Positions 7,862 through 15,061 of a stretch of 64,000 bases of DNA are shown here, piece by piece. Origin of the DNA: JBCBGF01 sp038526915 (lineage in GTDB: Bacteria > Pseudomonadota > Alphaproteobacteria > Rhodobacterales > Rhodobacteraceae); the NCBI GenBank assembly GCA_038526915.1, contig JBCBGF010000008.1, positions 98,062 through 162,061 of the forward strand. The letters are read 5' to 3'. The translations under genes were made by a program, and so were the position numbers. The notes under the pieces were generated by a model, which made no database searches, was not told where the DNA came from, and saw nothing but the letters and a program-made list of their open reading frames with translations. How positions within the stretch are numbered: the first letter of the stretch is position 1; every line of letters begins with the position of its first letter.

Positions 7862-8089
7862 TCAGTCATCGTCCCGGCGTTTCCGCCAGATCTGCCAGGT
7901 CACGTACATCCCCCAGGTGAAGGCTGCCAAGGCCGCCAGATCGAACAGGAACACATAGCGCACCTCCCATCCCATCTCGCCGCCAAGCCACTGCGCAGCC
8001 ATCCACAGCACCATGGTCATCGCGATCACCACAGCCACCATCTTGGCCTGGCGCGCAGTCGCCCGGTCCTGATTTCTGTCTTGCGTCAT
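7862..8089 (-). CDS. small two-helix membrane protein, DUF5337-like
   Basis: A 75-residue protein with two membrane helices (MVAVVIAMTMVLWMAAQWL and YVFLFDLAALAAFTWGMYV) and a positively charged C-terminus (WQIWRKRRDDD). The family is recognised from memory as DUF5337, found in Rhodobacterales; this is not certain. The start is the ATG of MTQDRNQD; an alternative lies three codons upstream. It follows the membrane-anchored helix-hairpin-helix gene after a 171-base gap and precedes nuoF by 21 bases. Function unknown. Confidence 0.72.
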   Translation of the reverse strand: MTQDRNQDRATARQAKMVAVVIAMTMVLWMAAQWLGGEMGWEVRYVFLFDLAALAAFTWGMYVTWQIWRKRRDDD

Positions 8090-8224
8090 GGCCTGCACCT
8101 CTCCGCCCGTGGCGGCGCTGATGATCTATAACGGCCAAGCCGGGCCGTCTCCACAAACTAGGCCGCGTGGGCGATCCGCCCCTGCGACCAATTTCCTTTC
8201 GGTTCCCATGATCGCCCCGGCCCC

Positions 8225-8245
8225 GGCACCCTGGCGAGGGGTGCC
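8225..8245. repeat. hairpin in gap between HHH gene and DUF5337-like gene
   Basis: An inverted repeat GGCACC...GGTGCC with a nine-base loop lies in the only sizeable untranslated gap inside the nuoE-nuoF segment. There is no T-tract, so it is more likely an RNA processing or pausing hairpin than a terminator. Confidence 0.4.
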
Positions 8246-8260
8246 GTCCTGCCGGACCGA

Positions 8261-8941
8261 TCAGTAGACGTCGCCGTCCTCGACCTTCTTCGAGAACTCG
8301 GTTTCGCCTCCGGCAGCCAGGACCTTGGCCTGATCCACCCAGTTGTCCCGGCTCACCCGGCCCTTGAAACCTTCGAGATTGGCGTCAACCCAGGCCACTT
8401 CGTCAGCGGTCCACCCGGCCACCTGGTCGAAATGATAAAAGCCCAGACGATGCAAAAGCTGCTCAAGCTTGGGCCCTACACCCTTGATCATCTTTAGATC
8501 ATCGGCCTCACCACCGCGCGGGCCATCCAGGGCCTCGGGCCGCGTGCCTTCGTTTTCCCCTTCGACAACCCCGTCACCGTCATAGTCATGCCCGGACGCA
8601 GCCGGTTCCGGCGCGAGTTCGGGCTCAGGTGCAGGTTCCGGCGCAGGCGCTTCGGCCACCGGCTCTGATGCGGGGGCCGGCGCCGGAGCTGGCGCAGGCG
8701 TGGCAACAGGCGCTGCCGCCGTCGCCACGGGGGCCGGGGCGGCGCTATGCGGCGGCTCGACGGGCGTGTGAAACGCGCGGAACAGGAAGATTGCCACAAC
8801 CGCAGCAATTAAGGTGGCCAGGAACAGCGCCGCCGAAAAGACGAACTCCCCAATCAACATCAAGGCAACGAATGCCGTAAAGCCGATACCTCCCGATATC
8901 GCACCGACCAAAAGCATGGAGTTCTGCGTTTGTCGTGACAT
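8261..8941 (-). CDS. membrane-anchored helix-hairpin-helix protein sharing its domain with NuoE
   Basis: A 226-residue protein: two N-terminal membrane helices (residues about 8-55), a long Ala/Pro/Glu-rich linker (PAPAPAPASEPVAEAPAPEP), then an acidic DYDGDGVVEGENEG stretch and a C-terminal domain of about 76 residues with a helix-hairpin-helix core (LKMIKGVGPKLEQLLHRLG). That domain is nearly identical, by eye close to nine residues in ten, to the C-terminal extension of the adjacent NuoE. The arrangement suggests that this protein could tether or dock the NADH-input module at the membrane. I chose the ATG giving MSRQTQNSMLLVG; ten codons upstream is an alternative. Genes of this kind are often annotated as a complex I subunit, but that role is inferred from position. 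Confidence 0.75.
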   Translation of the reverse strand: MSRQTQNSMLLVGAISGGIGFTAFVALMLIGEFVFSAALFLATLIAAVVAIFLFRAFHTPVEPPHSAAPAPVATAAAPVATPAPAPAPAPASEPVAEAPAPEPAPEPELAPEPAASGHDYDGDGVVEGENEGTRPEALDGPRGGEADDLKMIKGVGPKLEQLLHRLGFYHFDQVAGWTADEVAWVDANLEGFKGRVSRDNWVDQAKVLAAGGETEFSKKVEDGDVY

Positions 8942-8982
8942 AAAGGTCTTCTCCCTGTCCGTCTGCGTCATTTTGTTCTACG

Positions 8983-10086
8983 TCACTTGCTTTTAGCGCG
9001 TCTCGAGAACTCTGTCTCTCCCCCAGTTGCAAGGATTTTCGCCTGATCCACCCAATTGTCGCGCGAAACCCGGCCTTTGAACCCCTCAAGGTTCTGATCC
9101 ACCCAGGCCACTTCGTCCGCCGTCCAGCCTGCGACCTGGTCGAAATGGTAGAAACCGAGGCTGTGTAGAAGCGCCTCGAGCTTTGGCCCAACGCCCTTGA
9201 TCAGCTTCAGATCATCCGCCTTGCCGTCCCGCGCGGCTTCCAGCGCGGCGGGCCGTGTGCCGCCCTCGACCGCAGGCGCAACGCTGCCCTCTTCGGGCCG
9301 ACCCGCCTCCTCCGCCCGGTCCGGTTCCGGCGTCGCAATCGGCTCGGGGTTCTCCGGCGGGGTTGCGGGCCGCTGCCCCTTGCCCTGCCACGGCGTGACC
9401 AATGGCACCTCGGTCCCGTCAATCCGCTTGACCGTATCGCCAATCTCGGTGGCCAGCGTCGCCGACACATTCAGCGGCGGCTTACCTGCGTCGTGGCCCG
9501 TCAGGCTCGTCAGCCCAGACGCCGGCTCGGACGCATAGCGCCCGTTCTGCGGCCCGGGCGTGGGCACCCGTCCCGCCGCAAGCTCATCAATGAGCCAACC
9601 CATCTTCTCCGCCGTCAGATCCTCGTAGTAGTCCTTACCAATCTGGGCCATCGGTGCGTTGGCACAGGCCCCAAGACACTCCACCTCTTCCCAGCTGAAC
9701 CTGCCGTCATCGGACACTTGATGCGCCTTGGGTGCGATCTTCTCCTTGCAGACCGCCACAAGGTCCTCGGCCCCGCAGATCATGCAGGACGTCGTGCCGC
9801 AAACCTGGATATGCGCAACGCTGCCAACAGGTTGCAGTTGAAACATGAAGTAGAACGAGGCGACTTCCAGCGCCCGGATATAGGCCATATCGAGCATATC
9901 CGCGACATGCTCAATCGCGGGACGGGTCAGCCACCCCTCCTGCTCCTGCGCCCGCCAGAGAAGCGGGATGATGGCGCTGGCCTGCCGCCCCTCGGGGTAT
10001 TTGGTGATCTGCGCCTCGGCCCAGGCCTGATTGGCAGGGGTGAAGGCGAAGCTGTCGGGTTGGGTTGGGTGGAGGCGTCGGAGCAT
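8983..10086 (-). CDS. nuoE: NADH-quinone oxidoreductase subunit E with C-terminal helix-hairpin-helix extension
   Basis: Complex I [2Fe-2S] subunit (cluster N1a). The first 180 residues are classic NuoE, with a helical start (WAEAQITKYPEGRQASAIIP) and cluster ligands in CGTTSCMICG and ECLGACANAP. After these comes a long Pro/Glu-rich linker and a C-terminal domain (residues about 288-363) with the helix-hairpin-helix core LKLIKGVGPKLEALLHSLG. The total of 367 residues is about twice the length of E. coli NuoE (166), so this is an extended form. The same domain is found in the next gene downstream. A GGTGCCG...CTTCAAGGTAG leader precedes the ATG. Confidence 0.95.
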   Translation of the reverse strand: MLRRLHPTQPDSFAFTPANQAWAEAQITKYPEGRQASAIIPLLWRAQEQEGWLTRPAIEHVADMLDMAYIRALEVASFYFMFQLQPVGSVAHIQVCGTTSCMICGAEDLVAVCKEKIAPKAHQVSDDGRFSWEEVECLGACANAPMAQIGKDYYEDLTAEKMGWLIDELAAGRVPTPGPQNGRYASEPASGLTSLTGHDAGKPPLNVSATLATEIGDTVKRIDGTEVPLVTPWQGKGQRPATPPENPEPIATPEPDRAEEAGRPEEGSVAPAVEGGTRPAALEAARDGKADDLKLIKGVGPKLEALLHSLGFYHFDQVAGWTADEVAWVDQNLEGFKGRVSRDNWVDQAKILATGGETEFSRRAKSK

Positions 10087-10091
10087 GAGAT

Positions 10092-10661
10092 CTACCTTGA
10101 AGTTTTAGGTGCCGCAGCACCCGCCACATAGCAAGCGGCCGGGACAACGCACATGTCGTCATAGCTGCGGTCCCCCCCTCCTGGCAGGAGGGGGGCTAGG
10201 GGGGAGGTCGGCACCATCCGCCACGCGCGCAACGCGTCAATCACCGCATCAATCCGCACGACAACGCCGGAGACATTCTGCATCATAGCCCCGTTCCAGA
10301 ACCGCACGGTGGTCACGCCCCGTGACGCCAAATACCGATCCCGGGCCAAGTCCGAGACCGCCCCGGCGTGCTGGCCACCATCGACCTCAACCGCAAGACG
10401 CAACTCAGGCGCATAGAAATCGAGAATGAAGCGCTTGTCGAACGCCACTTGCCGACGAAACCGCAGGCCCAGCGCATCGCGGCGCAAGGCACGCCAAAGC
10501 GCGCGCTCCGCCAGGGTCATATTCGAACGAAGGGCGCGGGCCTTTGCCGTGATCCCCTCTCCCCCAACCCCTCTCCCGCCGGGAGAGGGGGGCGACGGTC
10601 GCAAGCGCGGCGCATTCCCCCCTTCTGGCTGGAAGGCGGTGAGGAGGGATGTCGACTTCAC
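10092..10661 (-). CDS. DUF559 (Vsr-like endonuclease fold) protein inserted between nuoD and nuoE
   Basis: The core from about residue 40 to 150 matches the DUF559 family, related to Vsr and other restriction-type nucleases: RSNMTLAERALWRALRRD, FRRQVAFDKRFILDFYAPE, VEVDGGQHAG and a strand reading TTVRFWNGAMM. The D-x-Y and E-V-D-G-G-Q-H residues are the likely catalytic set. The frame begins with a GTG overlapping the nuoD stop (GTGA), but its first 40 and last 35 residues are translated palindromic repeats (PSPGGRGVGGEG; SPLAPLLPGGG), so an internal ATG giving MTLAERALW may be the true start. DUF559 genes bracketed by such repeats are common elsewhere, which suggests an inserted unit. Activity unknown. 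Confidence 0.72.
   Translation of the reverse strand: MKSTSLLTAFQPEGGNAPRLRPSPPSPGGRGVGGEGITAKARALRSNMTLAERALWRALRRDALGLRFRRQVAFDKRFILDFYAPELRLAVEVDGGQHAGAVSDLARDRYLASRGVTTVRFWNGAMMQNVSGVVVRIDAVIDALRAWRMVPTSPLAPLLPGGGDRSYDDMCVVPAACYVAGAAAPKTSR
10173..10207 (+). repeat. palindromic repeat, left flank of DUF559 unit
   Basis: A hairpin (CCCCCCTCC, loop TGGCA, GGAGGGGGG) followed by the tail CTAGGGGGGAGG. It is a diverged inverted partner of the repeat at the other end of the DUF559 gene: both have hairpins facing outward and tails facing inward. Confidence 0.65.
10554..10590 (-). repeat. palindromic repeat, right flank of DUF559 unit
   Basis: Tail CCCCTCTCCCCCAA followed by a perfect 10-base stem CCCCTCTCCC/GGGAGAGGGG with a three-base loop. 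The same hairpin-plus-tail element occurs near 52.1 kb upstream of parD, so it belongs to a dispersed family. Confidence 0.7.
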
Positions 10662-11875
10662 CGATCAATCTCCCCAAACACCACATCCATCGTCCCGATG
10701 ATCGCCGCCACATCCGCCAGCTGGTGCCCACCGGCGACGTAATCCATCGCCTGCAGATGGAGGAACCCCGGCGCGCGCAGCTTGGCGCGGTAGGGCCGGT
10801 TGGTCCCATCGGCCACCAGATACACCCCGAACTCGCCCTTCGGTGCCTCAACCGCGGCGTAAACCTCGCCAGCCGGCACGTGGAACCCTTCGGTATAGAG
10901 CTTGAAGTGGTGGATCAGCGCCTCCATCGAGGTCTTCATCTCACCGCGCGGCGGTGGCGTGATCTTGCCGCGCGCCAGCACATCGCCCTGCCCCTCGGGC
11001 GCGCGCAGCTTTTCGCAGGCCTGTTTGATGATCTTCAGGCTCTCGCGCATCTCCTGCATCCGCACGAGGTAGCGGTCATAGCAATCGCCGTTCTTGCCCA
11101 CCGGGATCAGGAAGTCGAACTCATCATAGCATTCATAGGGCTGCGCCCGCCGCAGATCCCAGGCGAGGCCCGATCCACGGACCATGACGCCCGAGAACCC
11201 CCAGTTCTGGATGTCCTCCTCCGTGACGATCCCGATATCAGCATTCCGCTGCTTAAAGATCCGGTTTTCTGTCAGCAGCCCGTCGATATCCTCCAGCACG
11301 TTCGGAAACTCATGCGCCCAGGTATCGATATCGTCGATCAACTCCGGCGGCAGGTCCTGATGCACGCCGCCGGGCCGAAAATACGCCGCATGGAGCCGCG
11401 CGCCACAGGCGCGTTCGTAGAAGATCATCAGCTTCTCACGCTCTTCGAACCCCCAAAGCGGCGGGGTCAGCGCGCCCACGTCCATCGCCTGCGTCGTCAC
11501 GTTCAAGAGGTGGTTCAAGATGCGCCCGATCTCCGAGTACAGCACCCGGATCAGCGAGGCCCGCCGCGGCACCTCCACGCCTGTCAGTCGCTCGATCGCC
11601 AGACACCAGGCATGTTCCTGGTTCATCGGCGCCACGTAATCCAATCGGTCGAAATAGGGCAGGTTTTGCAGGTAGGTCCGGCTTTCCATCAGCTTTTCGG
11701 TGCCACGGTGCAGCAGCCCGATATGCGGATCGCAGCGTTCCACGATCTCCCCATCCAGTTCAAGCACAAGCCGCAGCACGCCATGCGCGGCCGGGTGCTG
11801 AGGCCCAAAGTTGATGTTGAAGTTCCGGATCTTCTGTTCGCCGGTGAGGGCGTCTTCGAAATTCGAGCCGTCCAT
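10658..11875 (-). CDS. nuoD: NADH-quinone oxidoreductase subunit D
   Basis: The 49-kDa-type subunit of complex I, which forms the quinone-binding pocket together with NuoB. At 405 residues it is a free NuoD, not fused to NuoC. Typical features are NFGPQHPAAHGVLRLVLEL near the N-terminus with the quinone-site HPAAHG, the segment IGLLHRGTEKL, and the end reading YVAGGHQLADVAAIIGTMDVVFGEIDR (given by name). The gene begins four bases after the sulfotransferase stop. Confidence 0.97.
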   Translation of the reverse strand: MDGSNFEDALTGEQKIRNFNINFGPQHPAAHGVLRLVLELDGEIVERCDPHIGLLHRGTEKLMESRTYLQNLPYFDRLDYVAPMNQEHAWCLAIERLTGVEVPRRASLIRVLYSEIGRILNHLLNVTTQAMDVGALTPPLWGFEEREKLMIFYERACGARLHAAYFRPGGVHQDLPPELIDDIDTWAHEFPNVLEDIDGLLTENRIFKQRNADIGIVTEEDIQNWGFSGVMVRGSGLAWDLRRAQPYECYDEFDFLIPVGKNGDCYDRYLVRMQEMRESLKIIKQACEKLRAPEGQGDVLARGKITPPPRGEMKTSMEALIHHFKLYTEGFHVPAGEVYAAVEAPKGEFGVYLVADGTNRPYRAKLRAPGFLHLQAMDYVAGGHQLADVAAIIGTMDVVFGEIDR

Positions 11876-11879
11876 TATC

Positions 11880-12755
11880 TCACACCTCTACAGAGTTCAT
11901 CATCCAGCGCGCGGGCAACGGCCCATGATGCGCACTGACATAGTCATATTGATCGGCCAGCCACTCCCGCGCCGCCCGCCGTTGCTCGGGGCGCATGTCC
12001 AATGCTTGCCCCCGGTTCACCATCGCAAAAGACGCATCCGCCCGCGCAATCCCGAGAAAATCGCAGATCCGGTCAAACCCCGCCCCTTCGAACAGATCCT
12101 CGTAAAACCCGGTGAAGAGCCGCGACGGGTCCACCGCCGCCTTCAACCGCTCCAGCGCCCCGCGATAGTCCGAACGCACCACAATCTGCGTCTCCTCGCC
12201 CCGGATCGTGCGCGCCAGAATACGGTCGGCCCGTTCCCGGCTGACCTGCCCATCTTCGGACCGGCGCACCGCCATCATCCGCACATGGCTCCAAAGCCGT
12301 TCCACCGGATCGCGCAAGAGGTAGATGAACCGCACATCCGCCGCCATCCGCGCCATGGACCGCAGCCGTTCGACCGACAAAAGCCCATAAGCCGGCGTCG
12401 CATCGCCCACGACCGAGGCACGCCCCCGACCGTGGGCCAGATAAGCCAGATACCCCGGCACGTCTTCACGACCGCGCCCCAAAAGCTCCAGATACGCCTC
12501 GTGATCCGCAATCGCCCCGGCCATCCGCCGCCGTTTCAACAGGCTCGCCTCCGCGCGCCGTGCCACCAACCGGTCCCGCTGCGCCGCCACCTCGGCCATC
12601 CGCCGATCCACCGCGCCATTCTCCAGCGCATCGAAGTAATGCAGCTCCTTAATCGCCCGGAAATGCACATCCGCGTGCCCAGACAACGCCCGATGCAGCC
12701 AGCTTGTCCCGGCCTTCGTCGCGCCTACGCACAGCATCACCCGCGGCTCGGCCAT
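11880..12755 (-). CDS. sulfotransferase family protein inside the nuo operon
   Basis: A 291-residue protein with features of PAPS-dependent sulfotransferases: an N-terminal strand and P-loop-like 5'-phosphosulfate site (VMLCVGATKAGTSWLHRALS), and the 3'-phosphate site region around residue 125-135 (VRFIYLLRDPVERLWSHVRM). The middle contains a basic, arginine-rich stretch (RLVARRAEASLLKRRRM). The acceptor cannot be told; candidates include polysaccharide, lipid or protein tyrosine. It lies three bases after nuoC and four before nuoD, so it is transcribed with them although it has no known link to complex I. It may be an insertion that kept the operon intact. Confidence 0.85.
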   Translation of the reverse strand: MAEPRVMLCVGATKAGTSWLHRALSGHADVHFRAIKELHYFDALENGAVDRRMAEVAAQRDRLVARRAEASLLKRRRMAGAIADHEAYLELLGRGREDVPGYLAYLAHGRGRASVVGDATPAYGLLSVERLRSMARMAADVRFIYLLRDPVERLWSHVRMMAVRRSEDGQVSRERADRILARTIRGEETQIVVRSDYRGALERLKAAVDPSRLFTGFYEDLFEGAGFDRICDFLGIARADASFAMVNRGQALDMRPEQRRAAREWLADQYDYVSAHHGPLPARWMMNSVEV

Positions 12756-12758
12756 CGC

Positions 12759-13370
12759 TCAGCCCTTGGCCTCTTCCGGCTTTTCGTCGCCAGGCAGTAT
12801 GTATTCGGCCCCTTCCCACGGGGACATGAAATCAAACTGCCGATACTCCTGCACCAGGTTCACCGGCTCATAGACCACCCGCTTCTGCGCCTCGTCGTAC
12901 CGCACCTCGGTATAGCCCGTGGTCGGGAAATCCTTGCGCAGCGGATAGCCTCGAAACCCGTAATCCGTCAGGATCCGCCGCAGATCGGGATGGCCCGTGA
13001 ACAGGATCCCGAACATATCGAACACCTCGCGCTCGAACCAATTGGCCGAAGGGTGCACCTCAACGATCGAGCCCACCATATCCTCTTCCCGCACCGCCAG
13101 CTTCAGGCGAATGCGGTGGTTCCGGTACATGCTAAGGAAGTGATAGACGACATCAAACCGCGCCTCCCGCTCGGGGTGATCCACGGCGGTGATATCCACC
13201 AGCGACGAAAACTGGCAGTTCCGGTCGTTCTTCAGAAACTCCACAAAACTCGCCAGCGACGAGGGGGCGATTTTCATCGTCAACTCGCCCTGCGCGATCT
13301 CCCAATTCACCACGCAATCGGGGCGTTTGGCTTCGATATGCTGGCCAAGTTCCGTTAGGGCTTCAGACAT
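12759..13370 (-). CDS. nuoC: NADH-quinone oxidoreductase subunit C
   Basis: The 30-kDa subunit of the complex I peripheral arm. The 203-residue protein shows the family blocks VDITAVDHPEREARFDVVYHF, SIVEVHPSANWFEREVFDMFG and the closing motif DYGFRGYPLRKDFPTTGYTE (motifs named, each part of one domain). Its ATG overlaps the stop of the small DUF2158 gene (TAATG). It is separate from NuoD, as usual in alphaproteobacteria. Confidence 0.96.
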   Translation of the reverse strand: MSEALTELGQHIEAKRPDCVVNWEIAQGELTMKIAPSSLASFVEFLKNDRNCQFSSLVDITAVDHPEREARFDVVYHFLSMYRNHRIRLKLAVREEDMVGSIVEVHPSANWFEREVFDMFGILFTGHPDLRRILTDYGFRGYPLRKDFPTTGYTEVRYDEAQKRVVYEPVNLVQEYRQFDFMSPWEGAEYILPGDEKPEEAKG

Positions 13371-13519
13371 TATTCGAGATCAAGCGCTGCAAGTGGAAAG
13401 TTACCTCGTTTAACTTCAGCCTTATCGAACCAAACACATGACGCCCAGTCTCCATCGATCTCCTCGATCACCATTTGAGGTCCACTGCTCTTAAGTCGAA
13501 CTCGATCACCAACATTCAT
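13370..13519 (-). CDS. DUF2158 mini-protein between nuoB and nuoC
   Basis: A 49-residue protein too short for most gene finders. It reads MNVGDRVRLKSSGPQMVIEE, then DGDWASCVWFDKAEVKRG and ends PLAALDLE. This is the DUF2158 (YodC-like) pattern: a small beta-barrel start VGDxVRLKSGGPxMxVE followed by CVWF. The start ATG has an AGGAGG-like box (GGAGGCTACC on the minus strand) seven bases upstream, and the stop TAA overlaps the nuoC ATG, which supports a real translated gene. Base composition is clearly lower in GC than in neighbouring nuo genes. Function unknown. Confidence 0.82.
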   Translation of the reverse strand: MNVGDRVRLKSSGPQMVIEEIDGDWASCVWFDKAEVKRGNFPLAALDLE

Positions 13520-13534
13520 CTTTAGGTAGCCTCC

Positions 13535-14059
13535 TTATCTGGCAATCGTCCCGGTCCGCCGGATGCGCCGCTGCAACTGCAAAATACCGTAGAGCAGCGC
13601 CTCTGCCGTCGGCGGGCAGCCGGGCACGTAGATATCCACCGGCACGATCCGGTCACAGCCGCGCACCACAGAATAGCTGTAGTGGTAATAGCCCCCGCCA
13701 TTGGCACAGGACCCCATCGAGATCACATAGCGCGGCTCGGGCATCTGGTCGTAAACCTTGCGCAGCGCTGGCGCCATCTTGTTGGTTAGCGTCCCGGCCA
13801 CGATCATCAGATCCGACTGGCGTGGGCTGGCGCGCGGCGCCGTCCCAAACCGCTCCAAATCATAGCGTGGCATCGAGGTATGCATCATCTCAACCGCGCA
13901 ACAGGCCAACCCAAAGGTCATCCAGTGCAGCGAGCCGGTGCGCGCCCAGTTGACGATGTCCTCGGTCGAGGTGACGAGGAACCCCTTATCCTGCAACTCG
14001 CGGTTCAAGGCCTGGGTCGCGACCTCTTTGTCGGGACCCGCAGTGGCGGCTACTCCCAT
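13535..14059 (-). CDS. nuoB: NADH-quinone oxidoreductase subunit B
   Basis: Carries cluster N2, the last [4Fe-4S] centre before quinone. Ligands are visible as LACCAVEMM, GSCANGGGYYHYSYSVVRGC and YVPGCPPTAE. The 174-residue form starts at an ATG inside the end of nuoA (GGAATGGGAGTAG); an upstream in-frame start would overlap nuoA more. Length is normal. Stop is followed by the ribosome site of the DUF2158 mini-gene. Confidence 0.97.
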   Translation of the reverse strand: MGVAATAGPDKEVATQALNRELQDKGFLVTSTEDIVNWARTGSLHWMTFGLACCAVEMMHTSMPRYDLERFGTAPRASPRQSDLMIVAGTLTNKMAPALRKVYDQMPEPRYVISMGSCANGGGYYHYSYSVVRGCDRIVPVDIYVPGCPPTAEALLYGILQLQRRIRRTGTIAR

Positions 14060-14415
14060 TCCAGCGCTCCCTTTTTCCACTCATAGGCAAAGCCCACGGT
14101 CAGAACCCCCAAAAACACCATCATCGACCAGAACGCGGTATTCGACATATCCCCAAAGGCCACGGCCCAGGGGAACAGAAAGGCGATCTCCAGATCGAAA
14201 ATGATGAACAGGATCGAGACGAGATAGAAGCGCACATCGAATTTCATTCGCGCATCGTCAAACGCGTTGAACCCGCATTCATAGGCCGACACCTTTTCAG
14301 GATCGGGGTTGCGCACCGCCACCACGGCGGCGGCCAGGATCAAAACCAGCCCCAGTCCGATGGCCAGCGCCAGAAAGATCAGGATCGGGGTGTATTCCCG
14401 GAGAAGCTCGTCCAC
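14050..14415 (-). CDS. nuoA: NADH-quinone oxidoreductase subunit A
   Basis: First gene of the operon, a 121-residue membrane subunit with three helices. The conserved quinone-channel loop is visible (SAYECGFNAFDDARMKFDVRFY, named here), as is FYLVSILFIIFDLEIAFLFP. The start is a GTG preceded by AAAAGGAG with six bases spacing; an ATG twelve codons upstream lacks such a site. Confidence 0.95.
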   Translation of the reverse strand: MDELLREYTPILIFLALAIGLGLVLILAAAVVAVRNPDPEKVSAYECGFNAFDDARMKFDVRFYLVSILFIIFDLEIAFLFPWAVAFGDMSNTAFWSMMVFLGVLTVGFAYEWKKGALEWE

Positions 14416-14466
14416 GATTGGCTCCTTTTCACAGGCGTTTACCGCCCACAAATCTTGGCTACAGGA

Positions 14467-14495
14467 GTCCTAGCCCCGCCCCATGGGGCGGTCAA
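14467..14495 (-). promoter_or_regulatory. candidate sigma-70-type promoter of the nuo operon
   Basis: On the minus strand TTGACC is followed after 17 bases by TAGGAC, about 50 bases upstream of the nuoA start. The spacer is itself a palindrome (GCCCCATGGGGC). The -35 box matches well and the -10 box only partly, so this is a prediction. Confidence 0.45.
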
Positions 14496-14625
14496 TGCAA
14501 AGCCCTTGCGAATTGAACCTGTTCGGGACGTTTGGGCGCAGGCATACGCAGCCTGTGATCACACCGCCGCGACGAGGGGGCGCTGCCCCCGCCACCCGGT
14601 GCCGGGCGGCCCCCCGGGATACTTG

Positions 14626-14672
14626 TGGACCAAAGAGTTTTTCTTTGGTCCAGAAATATCCCCGCCGGAGGC
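14626..14672. repeat. hairpin and dispersed repeat downstream of the leucine operon
   Basis: A stem TGGACCAAAG/CTTTGGTCCA with a seven-base loop, followed by AATATCCCCGCCGGAGGC. The part from CTTTGGTCC to GGAGGC recurs with one or two changes before glcG near 60.5 kb. It sits 19 bases past the last gene of the leucine operon and before the nuo promoter, so it probably acts as a factor-dependent or weak terminator. The GC-rich palindromic stretch 14574-14621 beside it belongs to the same sort of intergenic repeat. Confidence 0.55.
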
Positions 14673-14690
14673 TCCCGACCTCACAGGCAG

Positions 14691-15056
14691 CTAGGACACG
14701 GCCACAGCGCCACCGGCCACAACCATGGCCACCATCACCGGTGCCCACAAGCGGCGTTCGGGGCGCGATGGCGTCATCACGGCCCCGACCGCAGCCAGAA
14801 CCGTGATCGCAAGCGTGGTCCAGACCGCCCAGGCCGCCGGATCCCAATCGACAAGACCCGCCCGTCCCGCCATGACCAGCGCCATGGCGAGGTAAATCGT
14901 GGATTGCACCGCCGCCCCCGCCCTTTGCGGGGCGGGCAACCGGCCGGGATACTGGCCGCCCAGCGTCCACTGGCCATAGGGGGCGCCCGCTGCCAACGCT
15001 GTTTGAAAGCCTGCCGCCAGCAGGGCCAGCCCGATATAGACCGTCGCAGGCAACAT
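14691..15056 (-). CDS. four-helix membrane protein, tandem paralogue 1
   Basis: A 121-residue membrane protein of unknown family, with hydrophobic helices near residues 5-25, 50-70, 75-95 and 103-120. A conserved loop reads AGAPYGQWTLGGQYPGRLP and a later one VMTPSRPERRLWAPV. The gene just upstream has the same two loops (AGAPLGPWTQGGRHPGALP; VITPSARERAVWGPV) in the same places, so these are tandem duplicates. The start is set at ATG five bases after the upstream stop; a GTG overlapping that stop is an alternative. Last genes of the leucine operon, link to it unknown. Confidence 0.7.
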   Translation of the reverse strand: MLPATVYIGLALLAAGFQTALAAGAPYGQWTLGGQYPGRLPAPQRAGAAVQSTIYLAMALVMAGRAGLVDWDPAAWAVWTTLAITVLAAVGAVMTPSRPERRLWAPVMVAMVVAGGAVAVS

Positions 15057-15061
15057 CTGGG

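Noticed and set aside
11811..13358. 515-codon open frame on the plus strand
   Set aside because: Antisense of nuoC, the sulfotransferase gene and part of nuoD; no domain.
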